In this document: one piece after another, positions 14,930-24,087 of the stretch
Layout of the letters: every line of letters starts with the position of its first letter
Numbering within the stretch: the first letter of the stretch is position 1
DNA from: Clostridiales bacterium
GTDB taxonomy: Bacteria; Bacillota; Clostridia; Saccharofermentanales; DTU023
Direction: 5' to 3'
Length of the DNA: 64,000 nucleotides
NCBI GenBank assembly: GCA_004556455.1
Contig: SFGY01000002.1
Location: 116,001 to 180,000, forward strand
Position numbers and translations under genes: made by a program
Notes under the pieces: model-generated
Seen by the model: the letters and a program-made list of their open reading frames with translations, nothing else
The model's database searches: none
Told to the model about the DNA's origin: nothing

Positions 14930-16570
14930 ATGTCAACCAAGTATATTTTTGTGACCGGCGGTGTCGTTTCCGGCCTGGGAAAAGGCATTACGGCCTCGGT
15001 TCTGGGCTGCCTTTTACAGGCGCGGGGGCTGAGCGTTCGCAATCAGAAGTTTGATCCTTACATCAATGTGGATCCGGCCCTGATGAGTCCGATTCAGCAC
15101 GGCGAAATTTTCGTGACAGAAGATGGCGCCGAAACGGATTTGGATATCGGTCACTACGAGCGCTTCACGAACGTCGATCTCTCCGCAGAAAGTGACATCA
15201 CCTCCGGGATGATCTACCGCGACGTCATCCAGCGTGAACGTGAAGGCGGTTACAATGGGGCCACAGTTCAGGTCGTTCCACACATTATAAATGAAATTAA
15301 AGAGCATATTTTTAATATCAGCCGTCAGAAGGATCCGGATGTCGTCATTTCGGAAATCGGAGGCACGGTCGGCGATATGGAGAGCCAGTCCTATCTTGAA
15401 GCGATCCGTCAGGTGAGTTATCAGGTTGGTCGCGAAAATTGTCTTTTTATCCACGTCTGTCTGCTGCCTTATCTGGTAAAATCCAAAGAAATCAAAACCA
15501 AGCCGACCCAGCACTCGGTGCAGAAACTTCTCTCTTACGGCATTCAGCCGGATATATTAGTCTGCCGCACCGAGGTGCCCATGGATCAGAGCATTCGCAA
15601 AAAACTGGCGCTCTATTGCAACGTGCCGGTCGAGTGCGTGATCGAAAATGTCGATGTCGATACGGTTTATGAGCTTCCCATGTATTTTGAAAGACAGGGG
15701 CTGGCCAGTCAGGTCTGCAAACGTCTGGGGCTGGCTCAGTTTGTCGAACCGGATTTGAGCTCCTGGGAAAACATTCTCGATAAAATCAGCAATTCCCACC
15801 GGGTGCTGACCTTTGCCATCTGCGGCAAATACACGGCTCTGCACGACGCTTATTATTCCGTTGTGGAAGCTCTGGAGCACGCCTGTATCGAGCGGGAAAT
15901 TCAGATGGCCCTCAATTGGGTGGATTCTGAAAAACTTGAAGAATCCAGCGATGAGGAACTTGACGAGGTCTTCAAAGATAACGATGCCATCCTGATCCCG
16001 GGCGGTTTCGGCCCCCGAGGTATGGAAGGCATGATCAAAGTGGCCTCCTATGCCCGACGCAAAGAAATTCCCTTCCTCGGCATCGGACTTGGCATGGAAA
16101 TGGCCGTGGTCGAAATCGCTCGAAATCTCGCGAATATCAAAGATGCGCATACGGATGAGTGCGAGCACTCCTGCAGTAATGTTTTCTACTATGCCTGCCT
16201 CAGTGCCGAACAGCAGGCGCATATCGACCAGATTCCCTTCCCCGACCAGCCGATGCGTCGTGGGGCTTACCCCATGGTTTTAGAAGAGGGGAGCCTGCTC
16301 AGCCGGCTCTATGGCACGACAGAAGCCTCGGAGCGCCATCACCATCGGCGTGAATTCAATTTTGCCTATCAGGGTCCGCTGCTCCAGGCGGGTCTTCGTT
16401 TCAGCGGAGTTTCGCCTGACGGCAAATTCCTGGAAGCCGTGGAACTTCCCGGTCATCCCTTCTATGCGGCCACCATTGCCCATCCTGAGTTTAAGTCCCG
16501 TCCGGCAAAGCCCCACCCGCTTTTCCGTGGTCTTGTGGCAGCGGCTTTGAAGAGAAGAAACGAAAAATAA
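14930..16570 (+). CDS. pyrG: CTP synthase
   Basis: Makes CTP from UTP, ATP and glutamine; cytoplasmic. The 546-residue product has the synthetase domain first (KYIFVTGGVVSGLGKGI P-loop, residues 4-20, and QHGEIFVTEDGAETDLDIGHYERF), then the class I glutaminase domain. In the glutaminase domain the nucleophile region reads FLGIGLGMEMAVVE: the usual GICLGMQ cysteine is replaced by Gly. His and Glu of the triad region (HPEFKSRP) remain. The ATG at 14930 is the family start; the GTG at 14870 would add a non-conserved leader. Confidence 0.95.
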   Translation: MSTKYIFVTGGVVSGLGKGITASVLGCLLQARGLSVRNQKFDPYINVDPALMSPIQHGEIFVTEDGAETDLDIGHYERFTNVDLSAESDITSGMIYRDVIQREREGGYNGATVQVVPHIINEIKEHIFNISRQKDPDVVISEIGGTVGDMESQSYLEAIRQVSYQVGRENCLFIHVCLLPYLVKSKEIKTKPTQHSVQKLLSYGIQPDILVCRTEVPMDQSIRKKLALYCNVPVECVIENVDVDTVYELPMYFERQGLASQVCKRLGLAQFVEPDLSSWENILDKISNSHRVLTFAICGKYTALHDAYYSVVEALEHACIEREIQMALNWVDSEKLEESSDEELDEVFKDNDAILIPGGFGPRGMEGMIKVASYARRKEIPFLGIGLGMEMAVVEIARNLANIKDAHTDECEHSCSNVFYYACLSAEQQAHIDQIPFPDQPMRRGAYPMVLEEGSLLSRLYGTTEASERHHHRREFNFAYQGPLLQAGLRFSGVSPDGKFLEAVELPGHPFYAATIAHPEFKSRPAKPHPLFRGLVAAALKRRNEK

Positions 16571-16583
16571 TGTCAGAGGCCGC

Positions 16584-16630
16584 GGCCCGCGAGTTTTCTT
16601 CCTCACTTAGACTCGCGGGCCTTGCCTTAT
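16584..16630 (+). terminator. Hairpin after pyrG
   Basis: GGCCCGCGAGT (16584-16594) pairs perfectly with ACTCGCGGGCC (16611-16621). The T tail is weak, so termination may be partial. Confidence 0.6.
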
Positions 16631-16651
16631 CCAAGGGAAAAGGAGCATTTC

Positions 16652-18154
16652 ATGTCTGTGGTTTTTGATCAATTGTCGCGCACTTTCAGTGAATTTCTAT
16701 TGCTGCCCAACCTCACCTCGGTCGACTGCACCCCCGACAAGGTTCAGCTGGACAGCCCCATGGTTCGCTTTAAAAAAGAGGAGGAATCCCCTCTGCGACT
16801 AAATATTCCCTTTACTTCGGCGATCATGCAGGCGGTTTCAGACGATAAGATGGCTATAGCGCTGGCCCGCAACGGTGGCCTTTCCTTTATCTACGGTTCG
16901 CAGCCTGTAGAACGACAGGCGGAGATGGTGCATCGGGTTAAATCCTATAAAGCCGGTTTTGTCCCATCAGACAGCAATCTGACGCCAGATCATACGCTGG
17001 CAGATATTCTTGACCTTAAGGAGCAGACAGGCCACTCGACTGTCGCCATCACCGATGACGGCAGTCCTGACGGCAAGCTTCTCGGCCTGGTTACCTCGCG
17101 GGATTACCGCATTTCCCGCCTTTCTACCGATACCAAAATCCGTGATTTCATGACGCCCATGGATCAGATTATTTACGCTGAGGCCGGGGTGAGTCTGACC
17201 GAAGCGAACGACATCATCTGGGAACATAAGCTCAATCAACTTCCCGTGATCGATAAGGACGGCCATCTGCTCGCCCTGGTTTTCCGTAAGGATTATGACG
17301 ACCACAAGGAGAATCCGCTGGAGTTGCTTGACTCGCATAAACGCCTGCTCTGCGGAGCCGGAATCAACACCCGCGATTATAAGGAACGCGTTCCGGCCCT
17401 GGTTGAGGCCGGTGCAGATGTACTCTGCATGGATTCTTCCGATGGTTTCTCCGAATGGCAGCGCGACTGTCTCGCGTGGATCCACAAGAATTATGGCTCT
17501 TCCGTTTACGTTGGGGCGGGCAATGTGGTCGATGCTGAGGGCTTTAACTATCTGGCGGAAGCGGGTGCCGACTTTATCAAAATCGGTATTGGCGGCGGCT
17601 CCATCTGCATTACCCGGGAGCAGAAGGGCATAGGCTGCGGTCAGGCCTCCGCTGTGATGGCTGTGGCCAAAGCACGGGATGCCTGGCTGGAAAAGACCGG
17701 AGAGTACATTCCCATTTGTTCAGACGGGGGCATCGTCTATGACTACCACATGGCTCTCGCCCTAGCCATGGGTGCGGACTTCCTCATGTTTGGCCGCTAT
17801 TTTGCCCGCTTTGATGAAGCTCCCGGACGCCTGATCTCCTTAAAGGGCAGCTATGTGAAAGAGTATTGGGGCGAAGGTTCCAACCGCGCCCGCAACTGGC
17901 AGCGCTATGATGCAGGTGGCAAAGGAGGGCGCATGGCCTTTGAAGAAGGCGTCGATTCGTATGTCCCCTATGCCGGGCCGCTCAAAGAGAACGTGCGGGC
18001 CTCTCTGGCGAAAATCAAGGCCACCATGGTTTCCTGCGGCTCCATCTCTATCCCGGAGTTTCAGCGGAAAGCCCGCCTCGTGGTCGTTTCGCCGACGAGT
18101 ATCGTAGAGGGCGGCGCACACGATGTGATCCGCAAGGAAAATGAGCTGCGCTGA
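16652..18154 (+). CDS. guaB: IMP dehydrogenase, Tritrichomonas foetus-like type
   Basis: Oxidises IMP to XMP, the committed step of GMP synthesis. The 500-residue barrel has two CBS domains inserted at about 105-220. The active-site loop GIGGGSICITREQKGIG puts the catalytic Cys at 319. RNWQRYD gives Arg418-Tyr419, the base pair of residues in the flap. These numbers and the wording of the flap and C-terminus (VDSYVPYAG, SIVEGGAHDVI) match the T. foetus parasite enzyme as I remember it, and not the usual bacterial GPGSICTTR type. The ATG at 16652 follows AAAAGGAG. Lies 81 bases after pyrG, beyond a hairpin. Confidence 0.93.
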   Translation: MSVVFDQLSRTFSEFLLLPNLTSVDCTPDKVQLDSPMVRFKKEEESPLRLNIPFTSAIMQAVSDDKMAIALARNGGLSFIYGSQPVERQAEMVHRVKSYKAGFVPSDSNLTPDHTLADILDLKEQTGHSTVAITDDGSPDGKLLGLVTSRDYRISRLSTDTKIRDFMTPMDQIIYAEAGVSLTEANDIIWEHKLNQLPVIDKDGHLLALVFRKDYDDHKENPLELLDSHKRLLCGAGINTRDYKERVPALVEAGADVLCMDSSDGFSEWQRDCLAWIHKNYGSSVYVGAGNVVDAEGFNYLAEAGADFIKIGIGGGSICITREQKGIGCGQASAVMAVAKARDAWLEKTGEYIPICSDGGIVYDYHMALALAMGADFLMFGRYFARFDEAPGRLISLKGSYVKEYWGEGSNRARNWQRYDAGGKGGRMAFEEGVDSYVPYAGPLKENVRASLAKIKATMVSCGSISIPEFQRKARLVVVSPTSIVEGGAHDVIRKENELR

Positions 18155-18273
18155 GAAAGCAGCCTGTAGCTAAGGCAGAGAAGAAAATTTCCACAAAGTC
18201 GCGTGACAGAAGCGGCTGAAATGGTATAGTCTTCTAAGAAAATGTTCTGAAAACTATAGAAAGAGGAATATGT

Positions 18274-18753
18274 ATGGCCAATGAAGTTTTTGATATGACC
18301 CTGGAGGGCATTCAGGATCTGCAAAAAGAACTCGACGAACGCAAGGGAACCATTTCCCTGGAGATCGCTGAACGGCTGAAAGAGGCGCGTTCGCAGGGGG
18401 ATCTATCGGAAAACTCTGAATATGATGATGCCAAAGAGGCCCAGGCCAACAACGAGTTTCGCATTGCCGAAATCGAAAAAATTCTGAAAAACGCCCGCGT
18501 TATCGACGAGTCGGAAATTTCTAACAAAGAGGTGACGCTCGGCTCCAAGGTTCTGATAAAAGACGTTGCCGACGGCGAAGAAGAAGAATATGTTCTGGTC
18601 AGCGCCCGTGAAGAAGATATTTTCAGCGGCAAAATTTCCAATGAATCCCCCGTCGGCTCGGCCATTCTCGGCAAGAAAAAAGGCGAACTGGTGCACGTTA
18701 AAACGCCCATGGGGACGATGGATTATAAGATTATCAAAATCGGCAGGCCTTAA
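18274..18753 (+). CDS. greA: Transcription elongation factor GreA
   Basis: Stimulates transcript cleavage by stalled RNA polymerase. The 159-residue product has the N-terminal coiled coil (about 8-75, including RSQGDLSENSEYDDAKEAQ with the acidic tip) and the C-terminal FKBP-like domain ending ALGKKKGE-like (here SAILGKKKGELVHVKTP). Length and motifs are standard. Spacing of 60 bases to lysS suggests co-transcription. Confidence 0.95.
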   Translation: MANEVFDMTLEGIQDLQKELDERKGTISLEIAERLKEARSQGDLSENSEYDDAKEAQANNEFRIAEIEKILKNARVIDESEISNKEVTLGSKVLIKDVADGEEEEYVLVSAREEDIFSGKISNESPVGSAILGKKKGELVHVKTPMGTMDYKIIKIGRP

Positions 18754-18813
18754 TCCCGGGGGATAAAGGATAAGAGCCGAGTGAGGAAGATGAGAGAAGG
18801 AAAGCAGGACTTT

Positions 18814-20793
18814 ATGGCAGAAGATAGAAGAGAACTGAGCGAACAGGAACAGTTCCGTCTGGATAAATTACTGGCTCTTGAGGCCGCGGGCGAGCTCCCT
18901 TTTACAATCACAAAAAGCGCACAGGACACCCACAGCAGCCAGATCACCGAAAATTTTGACGCCTGTGAAGGCAAGACGGTCTGTGTAGCCGGGCGCATCA
19001 TGAGCAAGCGCGGTATGGGCAAAGTGAGCTTTGTCGATTTGCAGGACCGCGCGGGGCGCATTCAGATTTTCAGCAAGATCGACAAGTTGGGCGAAGAGAG
19101 CTATAAAGCCTGGCAAAATCTCGACATCGGCGATCTGGTCGAAGTGACGGGAGAAGTATTCCGGACCCAGCGCGGAGAAATTTCCATCCGCAACGCAGCA
19201 TACAAGCTGCTGGCCAAATCCCTGCGCCCTCTGCCCGAAAAATTCCACGGCCTGCAGGACACGGATACGCGCTATCGCAAGCGTTATCTGGATCTCATTG
19301 TGAATCCGGCAGTCCAGGATACCTTTATCAAGCGTTCGAAGATTATTTCCATTTTCCGCCGGGAACTGGATAAGCTCGACTATATTGAAGTGGAAACTCC
19401 GCTGCTCAACGTGATTGCCGGCGGGGCGACGGCGCGTCCCTTTGTGACTCACCACAATGCTCTCGACATGGATCTCTTTCTGCGCATCTCGCCGGAACTT
19501 TACCTGAAACGCCTGATTATCGGCGGTTTGGAGCGTGTCTACGAAATCGGCCGCAATTTCCGTAACGAGGGCATTGACGTCCGCCACAACCCCGAGTTCA
19601 CGATGATCGAGCTCTATCAGGCCTATACCGATTATCATGGCATGATGGATATGGCCGAACACCTGATCACCACGGCCTGCCAGGAAGTCAACGGAACGCT
19701 GAAAATCAGCTATGATGGCTGTGATCTCGATCTGACGCCGCCCTTCCGCCGCCTCAGCATGAATGACGCCATTAAAGAAACCTGCGGCGTCGATTTTTAT
19801 CAGGTCAAAGATGTCGAAGAGGCACGGCAATTCGCCATCGAGCACAAGCTTGAGGATCTCAAGGACACCATGGGCAAGGGCGATATCATGAATCTCTTCT
19901 TTGAGCAGAAATGTGAAGCCCTCCTGATTCAGCCGACCTTTATTTATGATTATCCCATCGAGATTTCGCCCCTGACCAAGAAAAAGCCCGGCCATCCCGA
20001 TATCGTCGAGCGCTTTGAACTCTTTATTCATGGCATGGAATTCGGCAACGCCTATTCCGAATTGAATGATCCCCGCGATCAGCGCGAGCGCTTCGCCGCT
20101 CAGCTGAAAAAGCGCACGGAGGGCGATGACGAGGCCAATATTCCGGATGAAGATTATGTCGAAGCGATGGAATACGGCCTGCCGCCCACCGGAGGCCTTG
20201 GCATCGGCATCGACCGCGTGGTCATGCTGCTCACCAATAACAGCTCCATCCGCGATGTCCTGCTGTTCCCAACGATGAAACCCCTCGACAAAAACGTCGC
20301 TGCAAAAGCGGACGTGACGGAGCAGAACGCTGCAGCTATTTCAGCTTTCGTTAACCCGGCGGATATGACCCAAGCTGCACAGGGCTGTGAAGCTACGACT
20401 ATTCCTGCAGAAGCCATCGATTTCAGCAAGGTCGAAATTGAACCGCTCTTTGAGGATTTCGTTGACTTTGAGACCTTTGCCAAATCTGACTTCCGCGCCG
20501 TCAAGGTCAAAGAATGCGAGGCAGTCAAAAAGTCCAAAAAGCTTCTGAAATTCGTCCTCGACGACGGCACAGGTGTTGACCGGATCATCCTGAGCGGGAT
20601 TCACGAAACATACGAACCCGAAGAACTGCTCGGCAAGACCCTCCTCGCCATCACCAACCTGCCACCCCGAAAAATGATGGGCATCGATTCCTGCGGCATG
20701 ATTATCTCCGCCGTACACCACGAAGACGGCGTCGAAAAACTCCGCTGCCTGATGCTCGATCCCCGCATCCCCGCCGGTGCAAAAATGTATTAA
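18814..20793 (+). CDS. lysS: Lysyl-tRNA synthetase (class II) with C-terminal tRNA-binding domain
   Basis: Charges tRNA-Lys. The 659-residue product is longer than the usual ~500. An N-terminal OB anticodon-binding domain (about 60-165) is followed by the class II core with motif 2 (RNFRNEGIDVRHNPEFTMIE, seen as EIGRNFRNEGIDVRHNPEF) and motif 3 (GLGIGIDRVVML). After a linker the last ~115 residues (FVDFETFAKSDFRAVKVKE to DPRIPAGAKMY) are an EMAPII/MetRS-type tRNA-binding OB fold. I chose the ATG at 18814, after GAAGGAAAG. A second, AT-rich version of the final 38 codons lies at 24088-24204. Confidence 0.94.
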   Translation: MAEDRRELSEQEQFRLDKLLALEAAGELPFTITKSAQDTHSSQITENFDACEGKTVCVAGRIMSKRGMGKVSFVDLQDRAGRIQIFSKIDKLGEESYKAWQNLDIGDLVEVTGEVFRTQRGEISIRNAAYKLLAKSLRPLPEKFHGLQDTDTRYRKRYLDLIVNPAVQDTFIKRSKIISIFRRELDKLDYIEVETPLLNVIAGGATARPFVTHHNALDMDLFLRISPELYLKRLIIGGLERVYEIGRNFRNEGIDVRHNPEFTMIELYQAYTDYHGMMDMAEHLITTACQEVNGTLKISYDGCDLDLTPPFRRLSMNDAIKETCGVDFYQVKDVEEARQFAIEHKLEDLKDTMGKGDIMNLFFEQKCEALLIQPTFIYDYPIEISPLTKKKPGHPDIVERFELFIHGMEFGNAYSELNDPRDQRERFAAQLKKRTEGDDEANIPDEDYVEAMEYGLPPTGGLGIGIDRVVMLLTNNSSIRDVLLFPTMKPLDKNVAAKADVTEQNAAAISAFVNPADMTQAAQGCEATTIPAEAIDFSKVEIEPLFEDFVDFETFAKSDFRAVKVKECEAVKKSKKLLKFVLDDGTGVDRIILSGIHETYEPEELLGKTLLAITNLPPRKMMGIDSCGMIISAVHHEDGVEKLRCLMLDPRIPAGAKMY

Positions 20794-20824
20794 ACCGGTT
20801 CTGCCCAACTTGGCAGACAGGCCC

Positions 20825-20895
20825 GCTGAGAAAGCGCGCACAACAACGCCGCCTTTCCAGCTGAAAAAGCACGCACACAAATGCACGCTTTTCCA
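20825..20895 (+). repeat. Two tandem 35-36 base repeats in the lysS 3' spacer
   Basis: Units at 20825-20859 and 20860-20895 both run GCTGAxAAAGC(G/A)CGCACA... to ...TTTCCA, followed by a partial third copy. Otherwise the 383-base spacer holds only the terminator below. Confidence 0.6.
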
Positions 20896-21018
20896 GTTGA
20901 TGCAACTCGTAAACATGGCTCCAGGCAGCCAAGCCGCAGGGTAGCTCGTGCCTCCTCAGCCAACCTGGGGAAAACGCAGCAAACCTTAGTTGCCCGTAAA
21001 CATCACATTAGCATAGTC

Positions 21019-21052
21019 AAAAGCCCGCTGACACCCCTCAGCGGGCTTTTTT
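21019..21052 (+). terminator. Terminator between lysS and the convergent DUF3825 gene
   Basis: AAGCCCGCTGA (21021-21031) pairs with TCAGCGGGCTT (21038-21048) and is followed by T; the A run on the left makes it bidirectional. Confidence 0.9.
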
Positions 21053-21176
21053 ACGAGAATTGATAATAAATAAAAACTTTCAAGCCTCGGTATACTATCC
21101 AAAGAAATATTAAATGTCACCAAAGTGAACATTAAAACAGATCAACGTATACGGACATTTATTCTCGGCATTTGAG

Positions 21177-23063
21177 CTACTCTTCCTCATCACTGATCTT
21201 ATCCGCGACCAGCCATTCAGACTCGGGGCGGCAGATGAGGCGCGCATCGAGGTAGGCCCAGTTGAGGAAAATCACGGTGTGAATGGTGTAGATATTGTTT
21301 TGGTTCGTTGCATTGCAAGAGGCAATCATAGCGCGGTCGGGCTGGTCATAGTTGGAAAAGGAAACCGGAAGGAGGAAGCAGGAATTCTCAAGCTCCGGGT
21401 TGTAGCAGGGAACCACGGCCCGCCAGTTCCAAGCCAGCTTTTTAACCGCCATACCGATGACATTTTCAAGGGCATTTTGAAGCTGCCGGTAGAGATTCGT
21501 AATCTCCGCGTTCGGCTGATGATCAATGACCACCGGCTTGAGGAGGTCCCGAATTTGCTTGTATTTCTCCGCGTCGGAATCCGCGGAGTTCAGAATGGCC
21601 AGAAGTTGGGGAGAGTTGTTGGCCTGGTTACGGTAGAAATCCAGGGGGATACGATCGCAACGCTGGATCAGAATATGGGCATCGTCATATTCTGGTATGG
21701 TGATTTGATTGCTCTCGTTGAAGCCAAGTTGCCAGACTGTCTCCGCCCGCGTGCTGAAATATTCAGGGGGTTTGGGCAGGCCGATCTTTTCCGAAAGAAC
21801 CTTGCCCAGGCCGCCTCTGCCGGGGACCGTGAAACCCTGGAGACAATAGCTTTGCTGGTAATATAAGGGGTGGACTTCTCTGGCGGACTGTTCCTCGTTA
21901 TGCTCGAAAACCGCGTACAGATATTTATAGGTGTTTCGGTCGGGCAAACCCGTATTGAAAGCGGCATATTGGCCACTAACATCAAAGCCGATATTATCGG
22001 TTTGGATCTGGTGGGAAAAGGTGTATTGCAGATAGCTGCGCAGGATGCCGAAGTTTTCTTTGGCACCAAAAGACCACTGTTCCTGAAGGGTTTGGTTGGC
22101 CAGCTCCTGAAGCATGTCATACTCCAGGGGACCCGACCATTTTTCCAGCCAGAGTTTTTTGTCAAACATTTTAAAGCCGGCCCCAGCATACGTCGCAGAG
22201 TTAAAATACCAGCCATAGCCCCGGTTGCCTTTGCGTTTGGTACAGAGCAGATAAATCTCCTGGCCCTCTGGGGCAAAATACCCGGTAGGGACATAGAGTT
22301 CATCGGCATCCTCGGGAGGACAAGTGTGACCATGATCTAAATAGATCAGGACTTCTTCAGAATTAAGGCATCTTTTCTCAATGGCCCGGACAATATCTTG
22401 AGCCGAATCCTTACATTTTGGGAGAATATCGCCAATGGATTGTTCGATGTCATACCAGTTGCCATCGAAAATATTGAAGACCGAGCCCATCTTTTTTCCT
22501 GCAATGAGGATTTGGTCAGCATACCAGGGAATTTTTTCAAATTTGTTTTTAGTACAGTGGAGCAAAATGTCCTGACCTTCCGGGGTTCTATAACCCGTGG
22601 GAAAATCAACGGTCTCCGCCCGACCGAATCCGGAGAATTTAAAATCGGACTCCTGGAGCTCGTTGTAATGGGTCGCGAGGGTTCGGAAAATGCTGTTGGC
22701 AGACTCGGAAAAGCCGGGTATCACTTCTTGCAAAGTCAGAGAAATGATATCGGTATTCACATAAATAAAGTCTTGAAAGCGGCCATGACTATGGGATGAG
22801 GGCGTGTATTTTTTGGGGATAGGCTTGTCCGCCTCTTGGCCTGATAAACGGATATTTTTCGGATAGACATAACCCCGGGTGGTGGGGTCCTTGAGCTCAA
22901 ACTCGACCTCTTGGTCAAGCTGAATCTCTTCAAGGGGGGTATCGCTGTTCGCCCAGTTATAGTCATTAAAACGGTAGGTTCTGCCGTCGTCGCCGGCAAT
23001 TTCGCCGAAAAACTTAAAACGGTCGTCCTTATTGGCATCTATTTTTCTAATGGTTCCGCGCAT
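21177..23063 (-). CDS. Cold-shock-like plus DUF3825 protein
   Basis: A 628-residue protein beginning with a cold-shock/OB-like domain (RGTIRKI...FKFFGEIAGDDG...YRFND, residues 1-60). The rest contains two related blocks, TGYRTPEGQDILLHCTK and TGYFAPEGQEIYLLCTK, and then the DUF3825 block (AAFNTGLPDRNTYKYLYAVFEHN). DUF3825 proteins are thought to be RNA-related and occur in variable genome regions; function is unproven. The ATG at 23063 follows GGGGGGTG. The gene is more AT-rich than the core and borders the mobile-element wreckage. Confidence 0.7.
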   Translation of the reverse strand: MRGTIRKIDANKDDRFKFFGEIAGDDGRTYRFNDYNWANSDTPLEEIQLDQEVEFELKDPTTRGYVYPKNIRLSGQEADKPIPKKYTPSSHSHGRFQDFIYVNTDIISLTLQEVIPGFSESANSIFRTLATHYNELQESDFKFSGFGRAETVDFPTGYRTPEGQDILLHCTKNKFEKIPWYADQILIAGKKMGSVFNIFDGNWYDIEQSIGDILPKCKDSAQDIVRAIEKRCLNSEEVLIYLDHGHTCPPEDADELYVPTGYFAPEGQEIYLLCTKRKGNRGYGWYFNSATYAGAGFKMFDKKLWLEKWSGPLEYDMLQELANQTLQEQWSFGAKENFGILRSYLQYTFSHQIQTDNIGFDVSGQYAAFNTGLPDRNTYKYLYAVFEHNEEQSAREVHPLYYQQSYCLQGFTVPGRGGLGKVLSEKIGLPKPPEYFSTRAETVWQLGFNESNQITIPEYDDAHILIQRCDRIPLDFYRNQANNSPQLLAILNSADSDAEKYKQIRDLLKPVVIDHQPNAEITNLYRQLQNALENVIGMAVKKLAWNWRAVVPCYNPELENSCFLLPVSFSNYDQPDRAMIASCNATNQNNIYTIHTVIFLNWAYLDARLICRPESEWLVADKISDEEE

Positions 23064-23393
23064 GAAGCACCCCCCTGTCAAGACGTATCTGAAATATAAG
23101 CAATGTTTTGATTATACACTATTCCGCAGAGTGGCATGAGAGCGGCAGTACGCTAATCTTTCGTACTCAAGCTGTTATAGGTGATTTAACTCGACTACAC
23201 CCCATCAGTTCATTCGGTTTGGGGGTGCGGACAAAATCCTGGACAGCCGCAAAATACTATCAAAACAAATAATAAATGTCATAATAAAAAAGCAGTAAAG
23301 CTAAAGAATAAGGATATTCCATCAGAAGATTAACATAAGTCATCATTAGAGAGAGCAAGCACAAACTTAAAATGAGAAGGATTTTGCTGGAAG
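23064..23393. other. Divergent spacer between the DUF3825 gene and the hsdM remnant
   Basis: A minus-strand TATAAT (plus 23111-23116) lies about 50 bases before the DUF3825 gene and may be its -10 box; no convincing -35. Nothing else recognised. Confidence 0.4.
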
Positions 23394-23610
23394 ATGAATA
23401 AACAAGAGCTGGCACAAAAGATCTGGGCTTCGGCCAACCAGATGCGATCCAAAATAGAAGCTAATGAATACAAGGATTATATCCTCGGCTTTATCTTTTA
23501 TAAATATCTTTCCGACAAAGAAGTACGCTTCTTAAAAGAGAACGACTATGACGAAGAACTATTGAAAAGCGTCACCGAAGAGGATCCTGAAACGGTCAAG
23601 AAATTAGGCT
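23394..23610 (+). pseudogene. hsdM: Type I restriction-modification methyltransferase subunit, 5' fragment
   Basis: The first ~72 residues (MNKQELAQKIWASANQMRS, then ANEYKDYILGFIFYKYLSD) are the conserved N-terminus of HsdM. The match stops at about 23605-23620, where the reading frame runs on into transposase sequence, giving a chimeric open frame to 23831. All catalytic parts of HsdM are gone and no hsdS or hsdR follows. Confidence 0.85.
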
Positions 23611-24087
23611 TGCGGAGCGAACTTCTGGACATGTTCAATTGTGAAACGCTAAGACAAGCGAGGGCCAGGCGGGATGAAATTATTGCCGATTACTCTGAGA
23701 AAGCTCCAAAGGCTATGGAAAGGCTGGACGCAGGCTTTGAAGAAGCCATGACGGTCATGCTCTTACCCAAGGATATGCGTAGGTGCACGCGAACCTCCAA
23801 ACTACTTAGAAAGGCTCAACAAAGAGGTTAAACGTCGTTCTCGAGTGATTGGAATCTTTCCCAATACAAGCTCTGCCATTAGGCTTCTGGGAGCCCACCG
23901 CATGGAGGAAAATGATCGCAGGGCTACCATACGTAAAATCTACTACAAGGCTGCTATACAGGAACTGAAGGCAAGAACTCACCTGCTCATTGACCTTGCC
24001 CGCCAACAATGCCCCCTGGCTGAAGTCGCTTAGGCAAAGAAACTAACGAAAGCTAATTACAAATTTACACACTATTTTGGACTTGAC
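23611..24087 (+). mobile_element. IS256-family (Mutator-type) insertion sequence, 3' remnant
   Basis: Encodes the C-terminal part of an IS256-family transposase: LRQARARRDEIIADYSEKAP and AMERLDAGFEEAMTVMLLP in the hsdM frame, then a frameshift near 23795-23805, after which YLERLNKEVKRRSRVIGIFP and the tail continue in the +2 frame to a stop at 24031-24033. The catalytic N-terminal and central parts are missing. TTTACACACTATTTTGGACT near 24063-24087 looks like its right inverted repeat. The left end is absent, consistent with deletion into hsdM. Confidence 0.8.
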
